Origin: Buttiauxella agrestis ATCC 33320
GTDB taxonomy: Bacteria > Pseudomonadota > Gammaproteobacteria > Enterobacterales > Enterobacteriaceae
Assembly: GCF_000735355.1 (NCBI RefSeq)
Contig: NZ_JMPI01000063.1
Location: forward strand, 1 to 64,000
Length of the DNA: 64,000 bases
Reading direction: 5' to 3'
Below the pieces are notes generated by a model, which ran no database searches, was not told the origin of the DNA, and saw only the letters and a list, made by a program, of their open reading frames with translations. Position numbers and translations under genes: made by a program. Shown here piece by piece: positions 1 through 11,592 of this stretch; position 1 is the stretch's first letter; the number at the start of each line of letters is the position of its first letter.

Positions 1-32
1 TGCTTTATCCAACACCATCAAAAGAGTTACCC

Positions 33-1061
33 ATGTCTGAAGTCTCATTTCGCCGCCCGTTGCTCACCCTGGCCCAGGGATTGTTTACCCTGGGACTTAC
101 GCTTGTCGGTCTGCTGCTTATCACCTTTGCCCTTTCGGCACTTTCGCCTGTCGATCGCGTGCTGCAAATCGTCGGCGACCACGCAAGCCAGGCCACTTAC
201 GACCAGGTCCACCACCAGCTTGGCCTGGATAAACCGCTCCCGGTTCAGTTCTGGCATTACCTGACCCAACTCGCTCATGGCGATTTAGGCACCGCCAGCG
301 CCACCGGCCAGCCCGTATTACAAGATTTGCTCGCCGCCTTTCCGGCAACACTTGAGCTTGCCACCCTCGCGCTGATTATTGGCAGCGTGCTGGGCGTGTT
401 TTTTGGTGTGCTGTGTGCCCGTTTTGCAGGCTCGCCGTGGGATTTAGCGGTACGCACCTTCACCTTGCTGGGCAACTCCGTGCCCATCTTCTGGCTCGGT
501 TTATTGATGCTGGCGCTGTTTTACGCACGCCTGCAATGGAGCGCGGGGCCTGGGCGTCTGGATGATATTTACCAGTACAGCGTCGAAGCCAAAACCGGTT
601 TTGTGCTGATAGACACCTGGCTTTCTGGCGACCGTGATGCCTTCATGAATGCCATCAACCACCTGACTTTGCCGGTTTTGCTGCTGGCCTATTACTCGCT
701 GGCAAGCATTACGCGCCTCACGCGCACCGCCTGTTTAAGCGAAATGAACAAAGAGTACATTACGCTTGCCCGCGCCAAAGGTGCTGGCGACATGACGATT
801 CTGGTGCGCCACGTGCTGCCCAACATTCGCGGCACGCTGTTTACCGTTATCGCGCTGGCTTATACCGGCATGCTGGAAGGGGCGGTGCTCACTGAAACCG
901 TCTTTTCCTGGCCGGGAATCGGGCGTTACCTGACAACCGCGCTCTTCGCCGGAGATACCACCGCGATCATGGGCGGCACACTGCTGATTGGCGTGTCGTT
1001 TGTCATTATCAACAACCTGACTGACGTGCTGGTGCGTGTCACCGATCCGAGGGTGCATTGA
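33..1061 (+). CDS. ABC importer permease, DppB/NikB family
   Basis: A 342-residue inner-membrane permease of the binding-protein-dependent peptide/nickel/opine importer class. About six hydrophobic segments are visible, the first at residues 12-35. The EAA-type cytoplasmic loop (around residue 245, LARAKGAGD followed by HVLPN) is the usual contact with the ATPase. It is the first of four overlapping genes (permease, permease, ATPase, ATPase). Its stop shares one base with the next start. A substrate-binding protein is expected just left of the window but cannot be seen. The ATG at 33 follows an AAAGAG Shine-Dalgarno-like sequence. The substrate cannot be told from sequence. The patA gene downstream makes nitrogenous solutes or peptides plausible, but this is inference. 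Confidence 0.85.
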   Translation: MSEVSFRRPLLTLAQGLFTLGLTLVGLLLITFALSALSPVDRVLQIVGDHASQATYDQVHHQLGLDKPLPVQFWHYLTQLAHGDLGTASATGQPVLQDLLAAFPATLELATLALIIGSVLGVFFGVLCARFAGSPWDLAVRTFTLLGNSVPIFWLGLLMLALFYARLQWSAGPGRLDDIYQYSVEAKTGFVLIDTWLSGDRDAFMNAINHLTLPVLLLAYYSLASITRLTRTACLSEMNKEYITLARAKGAGDMTILVRHVLPNIRGTLFTVIALAYTGMLEGAVLTETVFSWPGIGRYLTTALFAGDTTAIMGGTLLIGVSFVIINNLTDVLVRVTDPRVH

Positions 1062-1894
1062 TGCCGTCTTACCTGTTTTTACGCCGTACATTGCGCTCAC
1101 CCGCCGCCCTTTGCGGCCTGGTGATTATCACCCTGCTGGTGCTGATTGCGGTTTTCGCCCCGCTTATCGCCCCCTTCGACCCGAACTGGCAAGACGCCGC
1201 CGCACGCCTGCAAGCGCCCAACGCTCACCACTGGCTGGGCACCGATAGCTACGGTCGTGACCTGCTTTCACGCCTGGTTTATGGCGCGCGTCCAGCAATC
1301 GGGCTGGTGCTGCTGGTGACGGTAATTACCCTGCCCGTCGGCTTGCTGATTGGCATTCTGTCTGGCTACTACGGCGGCTGGCTTGAGCGCGTGTTAATGC
1401 GTTTTACCGATGTGGTGATGTCGATGCCGCGCCTGATTCTGGCCTTCGCTTTTGTGGCGATGCTTGGCCCAGGGCTTGTGAATGGCGCTCTGGCGCTGGC
1501 GCTCACCACCTGGCCTGCGTATGCCCGCCAGGCGCGCAGTGAAATCCAACGCCTGCGCCACAGTGACTATCTCGCTGCCGCCGAAATGATGGGCATTCGC
1601 GGGCTGCGGTTATTGGTGGGGCATATTCTACCGCTCTGTTTGCCGTCGGCGATTGTGCGTCTGGCGCTGGATTTAGCAGGAATTATTCTCGCCGCCGCCG
1701 GGTTGGGTTTCTTAGGTTTGGGCGCAAGACCGCCGATGTCCGAATGGGGTTCAATGATTGCCGACGGTATGCAGGTCATTTTTGACCAGTGGTGGATTGC
1801 CGCCATTCCTGGCACCGCTATTTTAATTAGCAGCCTGGCATTTAACTTATTGGGCGATGGTTTACGCGACGTGCTGGAGCCGGGTCATGAGTGA
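1061..1894 (+). CDS. ABC importer permease, DppC/NikC family
   Basis: A 277-residue second permease subunit, the DppC/NikC type. It has an N-terminal membrane anchor, then a periplasmic stretch with the family-typical HWLGTDSYGRDLLSRL sequence (about residues 56-71), and later hydrophobic segments. I chose the ATG at 1061, which overlaps the upstream TGA by one base; a TTG at 1058 is possible but less likely. Its 3' end overlaps the next gene by 8 bases (ATGAGTGA). Such tight overlap implies translational coupling and a heteromeric transporter. Confidence 0.85.
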   Translation: MPSYLFLRRTLRSPAALCGLVIITLLVLIAVFAPLIAPFDPNWQDAAARLQAPNAHHWLGTDSYGRDLLSRLVYGARPAIGLVLLVTVITLPVGLLIGILSGYYGGWLERVLMRFTDVVMSMPRLILAFAFVAMLGPGLVNGALALALTTWPAYARQARSEIQRLRHSDYLAAAEMMGIRGLRLLVGHILPLCLPSAIVRLALDLAGIILAAAGLGFLGLGARPPMSEWGSMIADGMQVIFDQWWIAAIPGTAILISSLAFNLLGDGLRDVLEPGHE

Positions 1895-2723
1895 GAATCG
1901 TATTGAAGTTCGTGAGCTAAACATTGATTACCCCGGCGCACGCGTGGTGAATAATCTTTCGTTTACGCTGGGCAATGAACGCCTGGCGCTGGTCGGGGAA
2001 TCAGGCTCCGGTAAATCCATGACGGCGCGGGCGCTGATGGGGCTGGTGCGCAAACCGGGCAAAGTCAGCGCCACTCAGCTCAATGTGTTGGATAACGACC
2101 TGCTGACGATGCACAACCGTGGCTGGCAAAACCTGCGCGGGAATGACATCGCGATGGTGTTACAAGACCCGCGCTACGCGCTCAATCCGGTCAAAAATGT
2201 CGCCCAGCAGATTGACGAAGCCCTGCGACTGCATCAGAAACTCTCAGCGGCACAGCGCCGTGAACGGATTCGCGAAGTGATCAATTCAGTCGGGTTGCCG
2301 GAAAACGTGCTGCCACGCTATCCGGCTGAACTTTCCGGTGGCATGGGGCAACGCGTGATGATTGCTATCGCGCTGGTCAACAACCCGAAAGTGCTGATCG
2401 CCGATGAACCCACTTCCGCGCTGGATGCGCGTCTGCGTAACCAGATTCTGGAACTGTTGGTTGAACAATGCGAGCAACGCCAAATGGCGATGTTGCTGAT
2501 AAGCCACGATTTACCGCTGGTTGCCCAACATTGCCAACGCGTGCTGGTGATGTATCAGGGTCAAAAAGTCGATGAAATGGCCGCCGACCAACTTGCCAGC
2601 GCCACCCATCCGTACACCCGCACACTCTGGACATGCCGCCCCAATGCAACCACCTACGGCATGATGCTACCCACGTTAGACCGCAACCAGAATCTGCAAG
2701 GAGACAGCCATGGCTCTCGTTGA
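1887..2723 (+). CDS. ABC importer ATPase, DppD/NikD-like
   Basis: A 278-residue ATP-binding subunit. Walker A is GESGSGKS, the ABC signature is LSGGMGQR, and Walker B is VLIADEPTSALD, followed by the switch histidine in LLISHD. The signature has Gly where many family members have Arg (LSGGMRQR). The ATG at 1887 lies inside the upstream gene's last codons, matches the family's N-terminus, and replaces a longer non-homologous extension. It is shorter than DppD (about 330 residues) and nearer NikD in size. It probably pairs with the next ATPase as a heterodimer. Confidence 0.85.
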   Translation: MSENRIEVRELNIDYPGARVVNNLSFTLGNERLALVGESGSGKSMTARALMGLVRKPGKVSATQLNVLDNDLLTMHNRGWQNLRGNDIAMVLQDPRYALNPVKNVAQQIDEALRLHQKLSAAQRRERIREVINSVGLPENVLPRYPAELSGGMGQRVMIAIALVNNPKVLIADEPTSALDARLRNQILELLVEQCEQRQMAMLLISHDLPLVAQHCQRVLVMYQGQKVDEMAADQLASATHPYTRTLWTCRPNATTYGMMLPTLDRNQNLQGDSHGSR

Positions 2724-3432
2724 AGTCAATAATTTACGCGTGCAATTTCTGGCAAAAGGCCAGCTTAAAACCGCCGTACGCGATGCCAGTTTTACCCTTA
2801 ATCAGGGTGAAACGTTTAGTTTGATTGGCGCTTCAGGCTGCGGGAAATCCACCATTTTGCGCGTACTGGCGGGGTTACAACGCGAGTGGCAAGGCCATGT
2901 GAAATTACTGGATGGCGCGATTAAACCCGGCGTGCGGTTTCAGGGCGATTTGCGTCGCAACGTACAAATGGTGTTTCAGGATCCCTACGCCTCTTTGCAC
3001 CCAAACCATACTATTTACCGGACGCTGGCCGAACCGCTGAAAATTCATGGCGAGTCGCAAATTGTACTGCGCGTAGAAGAAGCATTGCAGCAAGTCGGTT
3101 TGCCCGCAGACGCCTTGCAGCGCTATCCGCATCAGCTTTCCGGCGGGCAACGCCAGCGTGTGGCTATTGCGCGTGCGCTGTTATTGCGCCCTAAAATTCT
3201 GCTGCTCGATGAACCCACTTCCGCGCTGGATATGTCGGTACAGGCGGAAATTCTCAATTTGCTCAACCGCCTGAAACAACAGTTTGGCATGACTTATTTG
3301 CTGGTCAGCCACGACGCGGACGTGATTGCACACATGTCAGACCGTGCGGCGTATATGGCGGACGGCGCGATACAGCATGAGTTCGACCGCGCCGCTCTGG
3401 TTCGCGGAGAACACCGCATGGACGCCGCGTAA
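2710..3432 (+). CDS. ABC importer ATPase, DppF/NikE-like
   Basis: A 240-residue second ATP-binding subunit. Walker A is GASGCGKS, the signature is LSGGQRQR, Walker B is ILLLDEPTSALD, and the H-loop is LLVSHD. It starts 14 bases before the stop of the preceding ATPase, after an AAGGAGA Shine-Dalgarno. It lacks most of the C-terminal oligopeptide-binding tail of long DppF proteins, so it resembles NikE-sized subunits. It is the last gene of the transporter operon; no strong terminator follows before the patA control region. Confidence 0.85.
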   Translation: MALVEVNNLRVQFLAKGQLKTAVRDASFTLNQGETFSLIGASGCGKSTILRVLAGLQREWQGHVKLLDGAIKPGVRFQGDLRRNVQMVFQDPYASLHPNHTIYRTLAEPLKIHGESQIVLRVEEALQQVGLPADALQRYPHQLSGGQRQRVAIARALLLRPKILLLDEPTSALDMSVQAEILNLLNRLKQQFGMTYLLVSHDADVIAHMSDRAAYMADGAIQHEFDRAALVRGEHRMDAA

Positions 3433-3451
3433 GCGGCAACATGGCGTAATC

Positions 3452-3487
3452 GCACCAATAAGCAGCATGACGCATGGTTATGGTGCA
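3452..3487 (+). promoter_or_regulatory. two NtrC-like enhancer sites upstream of patA
   Basis: GCATGGTTATGGTGCA (3472-3487) matches GCACTATTTTGGTGCA at 12 of 16 positions. A weaker site at 3452-3467 matches at 10 of 16. Start-to-start spacing is 20 bases, about two helical turns. They lie roughly 165-190 bases upstream of the predicted sigma-54 start, a normal enhancer distance. Inferred from motif only. Confidence 0.4.
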
Positions 3488-3549
3488 CAAAAACCAGATA
3501 TCCCATAGCAAAGCCGCTCCTGACCAGGATATTTGACCGCAAAACGTGA

Positions 3550-5085
<1,536 letters not shown>

Positions 5086-5636
5086 TCGGCGACGCCCCCA
5101 GGATGAGCTCTTTTAGTCATATCAATGTGAGCCAGGTGAAGGTTCCGTTCACTTAATTTTCAGTGGTTTATATAGCCACCGAACCGGTGAACGTGCAAAG
5201 GGTGCTACCGCAGCACCCTTTGCAATCCCGGCTCCCGGCGTTTAAATCGCCGGACTCAAAGGTCAACGTCAAAAGCTAAGGTCAAAAGCCGAACCGGCTT
5301 TGACCTTGTTCCCGGTATAAATTGCCCCAGCGTTACCCATAAGGCAGGGTTGAGCTGCCGGGAGCAGCGAAAGAGAGCGATCGCCGGGAGCGAGTCGCGA
5401 ACGACCCTGAACGTTGGGGATAAGCTGGGGTTTACCGCGCAGCGGCAATTTAATGGCCGGGCGCCAGGATTATCAAGGAGAGGGCGTTCTCTCCTTGATA
5501 CGGTCACCGTTAACAGTGGTTGCAGAGATAACCAGACGTTCGGGTGAACGGAAAAACATCTCATCTTCCAGATCTCACCCTGGCAAGATCGCCAGACTGA
5601 GATCTGTATAAGAGAAAGACCAGCCGGGTAATCCCC
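5086..5636. other. 551-bp hairpin-rich non-coding region
   Basis: The gap between the convergent patA and lsrG holds no recognisable gene. It contains at least five inverted repeats: 5194-5224 (13-bp perfect stem), 5235-5253 (CCGGCG/CGCCGG), 5278-5307 (12-bp stem with one bulge), 5471-5500 (12-bp perfect stem, 6-base loop) and 5569-5606 (8-bp outer plus 5-bp inner stem). The first can act as the patA terminator. The rest are more structure than termination needs. Short open frames at 5350-5547 (+) and 5256-5564 (-) lack a convincing start or family. Confidence 0.6.
5194..5224 (+). terminator. hairpin after patA
   Basis: A perfect 13-bp stem (TGCAAAGGGTGCT and its complement) around the 5-base loop ACCGC, 108 bases after the patA stop. 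There is no T-tract on the plus strand, so intrinsic termination would be weak; it could instead protect the 3' end. Confidence 0.4.
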
Positions 5637-5927
5637 CTATGGCAATAACCCCACAAAACTCCGTTTCTTACGCGGTTCCGACATCATCCCGTCCAGCTTC
5701 TCAACGCACGCTAAGTAATGCGGCGTCTGCTTATGCGCCAGCACTGCTTCGTCGTTTTGATACGCCTCGTAGATATAAAACCGTGTCGCTACATCCGGAT
5801 CCTGCAACACATCGAAACGCAGATTCCCCGGCTCGTTGATTGACCCTTCGTGATTGGCGCGGAACACATCCATAAACTCATCGACCCGTTCCGGTTTGAT
5901 ATTAATCTCCACCAGCGTCACATTCAT
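5637..5927 (-). CDS. lsrG: AI-2 degradation monooxygenase-fold protein LsrG
   Basis: A 96-residue dimeric alpha-beta barrel (ABM) fold protein that acts on phospho-AI-2 after LsrK, before thiolysis by LsrF. The sequence aligns with E. coli LsrG over its whole length, including the central FDVLQDPDV and FYIYEAY blocks and HY at the TPHYL motif. It is the last gene of lsrACDBFG here; no tam gene follows. The ATG at 5927 overlaps the lsrF stop by 4 bases, so translation is probably coupled. Confidence 0.92.
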   Translation of the reverse strand: MNVTLVEINIKPERVDEFMDVFRANHEGSINEPGNLRFDVLQDPDVATRFYIYEAYQNDEAVLAHKQTPHYLACVEKLDGMMSEPRKKRSFVGLLP

Positions 5928-6814
5928 GCCTTGCCTCCATGGTGTTTTTCATCGAGCCAGAACTGATACGCTTCCCGGGCCGAAACATTCTCATGCACCA
6001 CTTTTTTCACCGCTTTTAACATCGCAAGCGGTGCGTCTGACTGGAAGATATTGCGCCCCATATCCACGCCCGATGCACCCTGGTCAATCGCCCTGAAACA
6101 CATATCCAGTGCTTCTTGTTCCGGCAATTTTTTACCTCCGGCGATAACAATCGGCACCGGGCAACTGGCCGTCACTTTCTCGAACCCTTCTTCAACAAAA
6201 TAGGTTTTCACAAACTGCGCCCCGATTTCTGCGGCAATTCGGCTGGCAAGGGAGAAATAGCGCGCATCTCGCGCCATCTCTTTACCCACACCAGTGACGG
6301 CCAGGGTCGGGATCCCGTAGCGCGTGCCTTCGTCCACCAGCTTGATAATGTTGTTGATCGACTGATGCTCGTATTCGCTGCCGATATAAATTTGCGCTGC
6401 CACCGCGCAGGCGTTCAGGCGCAGCGCATCTTCCATCGTCACCGCTACACTTTCGCGCGACAGTTCGCTGAGAATTGAATTCCCGCCCGAGGCCCGCAAC
6501 ACCACGGGTTTGTTCGTGGCTGGCGGCACCACGCTGCGTAAAATACCGCGCGTGCACATCAGCACATCGGTTTCCGGGAACAGCGGCGCAATAGATAAAT
6601 CGATACGTTCAAGGCCGGTGGTCGGCCCCTGGAAATAGCCGTGATCGAAGGCCAACATGACGGTGCGCCCGGAGTCGGGGTTAAATATCCGCGCCAGGCG
6701 CGATTGCATCCCCCAATCCAGCGCCCCGCTGCCTTTCAGGTAGAACGCTTTGTTCTCCTGAGGGCGGCCAATGCCGTAATCTTTACCTTCTCTGATATCG
6801 TCAAGATCTGCCAT
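5924..6814 (-). CDS. lsrF: phospho-AI-2 thiolase LsrF
   Basis: A 296-residue class I aldolase-like TIM barrel that transfers an acetyl group from the LsrG-processed phospho-AI-2 intermediate to coenzyme A. The N-terminal [18 protein letters not shown] and the central [10 protein letters not shown] block match E. coli LsrF. The Schiff-base-type lysine region ([10 protein letters not shown]) is present. A strong GGAGGAAAA Shine-Dalgarno precedes the ATG at 6814. It lies 10 bases downstream of lsrB and overlaps lsrG. Confidence 0.92.
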   Translation of the reverse strand: MADLDDIREGKDYGIGRPQENKAFYLKGSGALDWGMQSRLARIFNPDSGRTVMLAFDHGYFQGPTTGLERIDLSIAPLFPETDVLMCTRGILRSVVPPATNKPVVLRASGGNSILSELSRESVAVTMEDALRLNACAVAAQIYIGSEYEHQSINNIIKLVDEGTRYGIPTLAVTGVGKEMARDARYFSLASRIAAEIGAQFVKTYFVEEGFEKVTASCPVPIVIAGGKKLPEQEALDMCFRAIDQGASGVDMGRNIFQSDAPLAMLKAVKKVVHENVSAREAYQFWLDEKHHGGKA

Positions 6815-6824
6815 TTTTCCTCCC

Positions 6825-7844
6825 TCAGAAATCGTATTTGCCGATGTTGTCTTTGGTGAATATTACGCGCTCCGGCAGCAGCACAATACCGTTGCCTTTG
6901 GCTTCATATTGATAACCCTGCACGCTATTAGGCTCGACTTTCAGACTGCCGATTTTCGCCACTTCCACGCTATCGCCCACGTTAAGATCGCCCTTTTTCA
7001 GCATGGTATTTGCGACGTTGACCGCAATTTCACCCTGCTGTACCACGTCCCACAGGCCGAAAGCTTTCACCGTTCCGCGCTCAACATACGGGCGCATCAC
7101 GTTTGGCGTACTGAAACCGACGATTGCCACATTAGTGCGTTTCAGGTTTTCAGCAGCCTGCGCGGCGGCAGGCAGTGCGTTCGCATCCGGGGCAATGATC
7201 GCATCCAGATCCGGGTACGCTTTTAGAATACCCTCGGCGGTTTGCAGCGATTTAGTCGCATCGTTATAGCCAAACTGAGTGGTGACGATTTCCCATTCTG
7301 GATGATCCTTCGCAATTTTGGCTTTCGCCTCTTTCACCCACTGGTTTTGATCCGTCACCGTCGGGCTTGAGTAGAAGAACGCCACTTTGGCGGCAGGTTT
7401 TGTTACCTGTTTAGCAGCCATATCCACCAGCATGCCGCCAAGCTGTTGCGGCGTGCCCTGGTTGATGTAAATACTGCGGCACTCAGGCTTGGTGTCAGAA
7501 TCCCAGGTCAGCACTTTTACCCCGCGCTGCATGGCGCGTTTCAGCGCCGGGCATAAACCATCTGGCGATACCGCCGAGACAATAATCGCGTTGTAGCCCT
7601 GGTTGACGAAGTTGTTGATGAGCTGCACCTGGCCGGAGACGCTCGGTTCAGTTGGGCCGTCATACGTCACCGGCACGCCGAGGTCTTTACCCGCCTGCAT
7701 CGCGCCATTACCCCCGCTGGTAAAGAAACCTACGCCGACCAGTTTTGGGATAAAGGCGATTCGGTCGGCGGCCTGCGCGCTCACCACACCAAAGGCTAAG
7801 GCCCATGCACTGAGTTGCAGGGCGCGTTTTGTTGTCTGCTTCAT
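6825..7844 (-). CDS. lsrB: AI-2 periplasmic binding protein LsrB
   Basis: A 339-residue periplasmic receptor for R-THMF (AI-2). It has a Sec signal peptide (basic MKQTTKRA, hydrophobic core, cleavage after AQA) and a sugar-binding type I periplasmic fold. The mature part is nearly collinear with E. coli/Salmonella LsrB, including [18 protein letters not shown] and the ligand-site segment [11 protein letters not shown] chose the ATG at 7844, preceded by GGGAG; an in-frame TTG at 7850 would overlap lsrD. It delivers AI-2 to the LsrC/LsrD channel. Confidence 0.93.
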   Translation of the reverse strand: MKQTTKRALQLSAWALAFGVVSAQAADRIAFIPKLVGVGFFTSGGNGAMQAGKDLGVPVTYDGPTEPSVSGQVQLINNFVNQGYNAIIVSAVSPDGLCPALKRAMQRGVKVLTWDSDTKPECRSIYINQGTPQQLGGMLVDMAAKQVTKPAAKVAFFYSSPTVTDQNQWVKEAKAKIAKDHPEWEIVTTQFGYNDATKSLQTAEGILKAYPDLDAIIAPDANALPAAAQAAENLKRTNVAIVGFSTPNVMRPYVERGTVKAFGLWDVVQQGEIAVNVANTMLKKGDLNVGDSVEVAKIGSLKVEPNSVQGYQYEAKGNGIVLLPERVIFTKDNIGKYDF

Positions 7845-7846
7845 AA

Positions 7847-8851
7847 TCAAACTCCCGTTAGTTTTCTGTTACCGCGCAAACGACGCCACGCCGCCTGTAA
7901 ATATTCGCGGTGCAAACTCACCGAACGACCAATGACCACCACAATCAACAGCGCACCGGACAACGCACTCGATACCTGATTAGGCACGCCAGCCATCTGT
8001 AAACCTTGTTGCAAATACCCCACTAATAACGCCGCCAGCGCGGTGCCTAAAATCGAACCGGAACCGCCATAAATATTCGCCCCGCCCAACACCGCCGCCG
8101 TTAAAGCAGGCATCAACAGGTCACGCCCTAAATCAGAGCGCGCCGAGCCGAAATATGACACCAGCACAATGGCGGCAATCGCCGACGCCAACCCCACCAT
8201 GCCGTACACGCCGTACAGCGAGCCGTTGACTGGCAACGCGGCATAACGCGCCGCACGCGGGTTTTGACCAATCAAGAAAATATGGCGACCAAAGCGGGCG
8301 CGGTGTGTCAGCAGCCAGAACAGCAGCGTGATCACCGCGAACATCACCAGCGGAATTGGCAGGCCGAAAAGTGTCAGGTTGGCGAAGTTGGTAAACGCAT
8401 CCGGGAAGCCACCGATGCCTTCATAACCCGTCGCCCCCGCCATGCCCGAAAGCAAAAGTGCCGCGCCGCCGTACAGATAAAGCGTGCCGAGCGTGATTAC
8501 CAGCGGGCTGATACCGGTGTAGTGAATGAGTGCGGCGTTAAACACTCCGCACAACAGGCCGACGGCGAGCGTGAGAATAATCGCCAGCGAGATTGGCAAG
8601 CCCGCCTGGAGCATCACGCCCAACGCAATGGCGCACAGGCCGATAGTGGAGCCAAGCGAAATATCAATGCCGCCGCTAATGATCACAAGTGTTAGCGGCA
8701 GCGCCACAATGCCTATGCAGATAAAATCGCTGGTGCTAAACAGCAGCATATTGACATCCAGCATGCGCGGATTAATGGCCCCGAACAGCAGAATTTCTGC
8801 CACCAGAATCAGCAATAGCGCCACTTCCCAGTTAAGTTTCAGCTTGCTCAT
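7847..8851 (-). CDS. lsrD: AI-2 ABC transporter permease LsrD
   Basis: A 334-residue inner-membrane permease of the ribose/AI-2 class, with about 8-10 hydrophobic segments and the family block [15 protein letters not shown] (about residues 59-73). It forms a heterodimeric channel with LsrC. Its ATG abuts the lsrC stop codon and its stop lies just before the lsrB ATG, so the operon is very compact. Confidence 0.92.
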   Translation of the reverse strand: MSKLKLNWEVALLLILVAEILLFGAINPRMLDVNMLLFSTSDFICIGIVALPLTLVIISGGIDISLGSTIGLCAIALGVMLQAGLPISLAIILTLAVGLLCGVFNAALIHYTGISPLVITLGTLYLYGGAALLLSGMAGATGYEGIGGFPDAFTNFANLTLFGLPIPLVMFAVITLLFWLLTHRARFGRHIFLIGQNPRAARYAALPVNGSLYGVYGMVGLASAIAAIVLVSYFGSARSDLGRDLLMPALTAAVLGGANIYGGSGSILGTALAALLVGYLQQGLQMAGVPNQVSSALSGALLIVVVIGRSVSLHREYLQAAWRRLRGNRKLTGV

Positions 8852-9883
8852 TTACGCCACATCCTTCTTCTTGCGGGGAAAAGGCCGCACGTTTTTAGCC
8901 CCCGGCAGCGGCGGCACAAAGCGGCTGTATTTCTGCGCCCGCTGATGACGCGCCAGGGCCTGGCGTAAGCGCCCGTCCAGCACCAAAACGCCGAGCAAAA
9001 CCAGCCCAGCGATAAAGTCATTCCACCAGGCCGGGAGTTTGAACAGCACTAACACGGTGTCGATTTGCGTGAGGAAAAATGCGCCAAGAAACGCCCCAAT
9101 CACGGTGCCAGTGCCGCCGAGTAATGAAATCCCGCCCAGCACGCAGGCAGCGATGGCTTTCATTTCCAGCCCGCTGCCGGTTTGGTTGGGGACAAAACCA
9201 ATTTGCGCAGCAAAAATAATCCCGGCGATGGCCGCCAGCATGCCGTTGAAAGTGAAGGCTAAAAGACGGGTACGATTCACCGCGACCCCAAGCTGGCGGG
9301 CGGCGGCAAGATTATCGCCCACCGCGTAGAAATCGCGCCCGAAGGCCGTACGGGCGAACATCCAGGCGGCGACAGCGACCAAAAACAGCACCATAAAACC
9401 GAGCGGCGAAATCCCGATAGCGATGGGTTCGGAGAGCGATTTCAGGCTGGCGGGTAAACCTTCAATCCATTTGCCACCGGTCCACAACAACATGCCGCCG
9501 CGATACAGCCCGAGCGTCCCTAGTGTGGCGACGATCGCCGGAATGCGCAGCCAGACAACTAACACCCCGTTGAAGAAGCCCGCCACCGCGCCAATCCCCA
9601 GCGCAAAGAGCATCGACACCGGCAAGCTGTAACCACTGTTGAGCGCCACCCCAACGGCGACCGCACACAGGCCAACGGTCGATCCTACCGAGACGTCAAT
9701 ATTGCGCGTCAGCATCACCATCGACGCGCCCACCGCCAGCAGGATCAGGATCTGTGCGCTGGTGAAGATCATGCTTAAGGTTTGCAGACTGAAATAGCTG
9801 TGGTTGAGCGCCACCAGCACGCCAAACAAAATCACGATCGCCAGTAGCGCGCTCAGTTCGCGGTTACGCAGCAAGGTTTTCAT
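8852..9883 (-). CDS. lsrC: AI-2 ABC transporter permease LsrC
   Basis: A 343-residue permease homologous to LsrD, with the corresponding [16 protein letters not shown] block (about residues 59-74) and a basic C-terminal tail rich in Lys/Arg. It overlaps the end of lsrA by 4 bases (ATGA) and has an AGG-type Shine-Dalgarno. It makes the other half of the AI-2 channel energised by LsrA. Confidence 0.92.
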   Translation of the reverse strand: MKTLLRNRELSALLAIVILFGVLVALNHSYFSLQTLSMIFTSAQILILLAVGASMVMLTRNIDVSVGSTVGLCAVAVGVALNSGYSLPVSMLFALGIGAVAGFFNGVLVVWLRIPAIVATLGTLGLYRGGMLLWTGGKWIEGLPASLKSLSEPIAIGISPLGFMVLFLVAVAAWMFARTAFGRDFYAVGDNLAAARQLGVAVNRTRLLAFTFNGMLAAIAGIIFAAQIGFVPNQTGSGLEMKAIAACVLGGISLLGGTGTVIGAFLGAFFLTQIDTVLVLFKLPAWWNDFIAGLVLLGVLVLDGRLRQALARHQRAQKYSRFVPPLPGAKNVRPFPRKKKDVA

Positions 9884-11379
9884 GCTTTACCTCCGCCAAA
9901 CGCCATGCTCATCATTCTCTCGACGGTGATCGACGGTTTGCGTAACTCGCCATTCATCGCGCCCTGATGCATCACCAGCACTCTGTCCGCCAGCCCGCTG
10001 AACTCATCGAGATCGGAGGAGATCATCAGCACCGCCACGTTTTGTGCCGCCACACTTTTGATCAGCTGATAGATATCTGCCCGGGCGGCGACATCAACGC
10101 CACGGGTTGGCTCATCAATGATCAGCAGCAGCGGGTTGGCTTCGAGACAGCGTGCCAGCAGGACTTTTTGCTGGTTGCCACCGGACAGCGTGCGCACGGT
10201 TTGCTCAGCGTTATTGAGTTTGATCCCCAACGCCCGGTGATAACGTTCCACCACCGCCGCTTCGCGTTTACTTTGTTGCCACACGCTCGGTTCGTTTAAT
10301 GCGACGGTGTTCCAGCGGATCGGCGCATCGAGAAATAATCCGGAAACCTGTCGGTCTTCGGGGAGATAAATTAGCCCGCGATCGAGCCGTGATTTGGTGC
10401 GATCGCCGCTGATTTCACGATTTTCTAAATAGATGCGGCCACCGCGCACCGGGCGCAAACCGTAAAGCGTTTCCGCCAGTTCGGTGCGCCCCGATCCTAC
10501 CAGGCCCGCCAGGCCGACGATCTCGCCTGCATACAACTCAAAACTAAGATCGATAAATCCTTCGCCGGTGAGTTCTTCTACGCGCAGCACCGGGAAATCC
10601 TGCGCTTCGGTGCGGCGGTTTCCCGGCAGCGCCAGCCACAGTTTTTGCGTATCACTGAGCTTGTGCTGTTTATCGCCAGGGGTCATGGCGTTGATCAACG
10701 GCTCATCAAGCAGCTCCGCCGTTTTACCCTGTAGCACCACGGCACCGTCGCGCATCACGGAAATGTGGCTGGCGATCTGGCGAATTTCAGGCAGCTTGTG
10801 GGAGATAAAAACGATGCCGACGCCCAGATTTTGCAGCGCGCGGATCTGGCGGAACAAGCGATCGGTTTCACCGGGAGTCAGGGATGCGGTAGGTTCATCG
10901 AGGATCAGGATCTTCGCTTCGTGCATCAAACCGCGCAGGATCTCGACCATTTGTTGATCGGCAACTTCCAGCGTGCTGGCGGCGGCATGAAGGGGGATCT
11001 GGCATTCCAGCTGCGTCATTTTCTCTTGCAGGCGTTTTTCGACATCGCGCGCCTTAGGCAGACGAAACAGAATGTTTTCGCGCACGGTGAGGTTAGGAAA
11101 CAGCATCGGCTCTTGCGGCACCAGATAAATTCCCTGTTCGTGCGCCTGGCCGGGTTTCAGTCGCCCAAATGCTTTGCCGTGGATATTCAGTTCACCGCTA
11201 TCCGGCGTTTCGACGCCAGCGAAAATCTTCATCAGGGTCGATTTCCCTGCCCCATTACCGCCCAACAATGCGTGGACTTGCCCGGCATACAGAGCAAAAT
11301 CAATACCTTTCAGAACATTCACGCCTGAAAACTGTTTGCTAATTTTGCGGGCTGCAAGCATTGCGGTGGTGTTGGGCAT
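9880..11379 (-). CDS. lsrA: AI-2 ABC transporter ATPase LsrA
   Basis: A 499-residue protein with two fused nucleotide-binding domains, as in RbsA/LsrA. The first has [22 protein letters not shown] (a degenerate signature) and ILDEPTAS. The second has [17 protein letters not shown] and [11 protein letters not shown] chose the ATG at 11379, preceded by GGAG, because the 16 extra residues of the longer frame run through the operator region and have no counterpart in E. coli. First gene of the lsrACDBFG operon, divergent from lsrR. Confidence 0.92.
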   Translation of the reverse strand: MPNTTAMLAARKISKQFSGVNVLKGIDFALYAGQVHALLGGNGAGKSTLMKIFAGVETPDSGELNIHGKAFGRLKPGQAHEQGIYLVPQEPMLFPNLTVRENILFRLPKARDVEKRLQEKMTQLECQIPLHAAASTLEVADQQMVEILRGLMHEAKILILDEPTASLTPGETDRLFRQIRALQNLGVGIVFISHKLPEIRQIASHISVMRDGAVVLQGKTAELLDEPLINAMTPGDKQHKLSDTQKLWLALPGNRRTEAQDFPVLRVEELTGEGFIDLSFELYAGEIVGLAGLVGSGRTELAETLYGLRPVRGGRIYLENREISGDRTKSRLDRGLIYLPEDRQVSGLFLDAPIRWNTVALNEPSVWQQSKREAAVVERYHRALGIKLNNAEQTVRTLSGGNQQKVLLARCLEANPLLLIIDEPTRGVDVAARADIYQLIKSVAAQNVAVLMISSDLDEFSGLADRVLVMHQGAMNGELRKPSITVERMMSMAFGGGKA

Positions 11380-11392
11380 TTTCACTCCACAA

Positions 11393-11427
11393 TTGAACAA
11401 AAGAGATTTTGAATTAATAATGTTCAA
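11393..11427. promoter_or_regulatory. LsrR operator candidate
   Basis: TTGAACA (11393-11399) and TGTTCAA (11421-11427) form an inverted repeat 14-48 bases upstream of the lsrA start. LsrR is known to repress both divergent lsr promoters until phospho-AI-2 binds. A further GAACA half-site occurs at 11558-11562 near lsrR. Confidence 0.5.
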
Positions 11428-11592
11428 AAGCGTAGACGCCGGATAATTTTTACAACAGGGCAGAGATCACAAAATTTTTAAATAGATCAGCTAAACCATT
11501 TGCATCTGAAAATGATCTTTTTGCCGTGCGCTTCACATTTTCTTATCCCGCACTCTCGAACATATGATCTAAATTTTAATAAGAGTTCACTT

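Noticed and set aside
5256-5564. Open frames of 65-102 codons on both strands after patA
   Set aside because: No Shine-Dalgarno, no recognisable domain, and the same DNA is open in opposite directions across strong hairpins. Treated as non-coding.
5600-5618. Sequencing-library (mosaic-end) adapter left in the assembly
   Set aside because: Two mismatches in 19 bases, an embedded position with continuous flanking sequence, and overlap with a genuine inverted repeat argue against a residual adapter.
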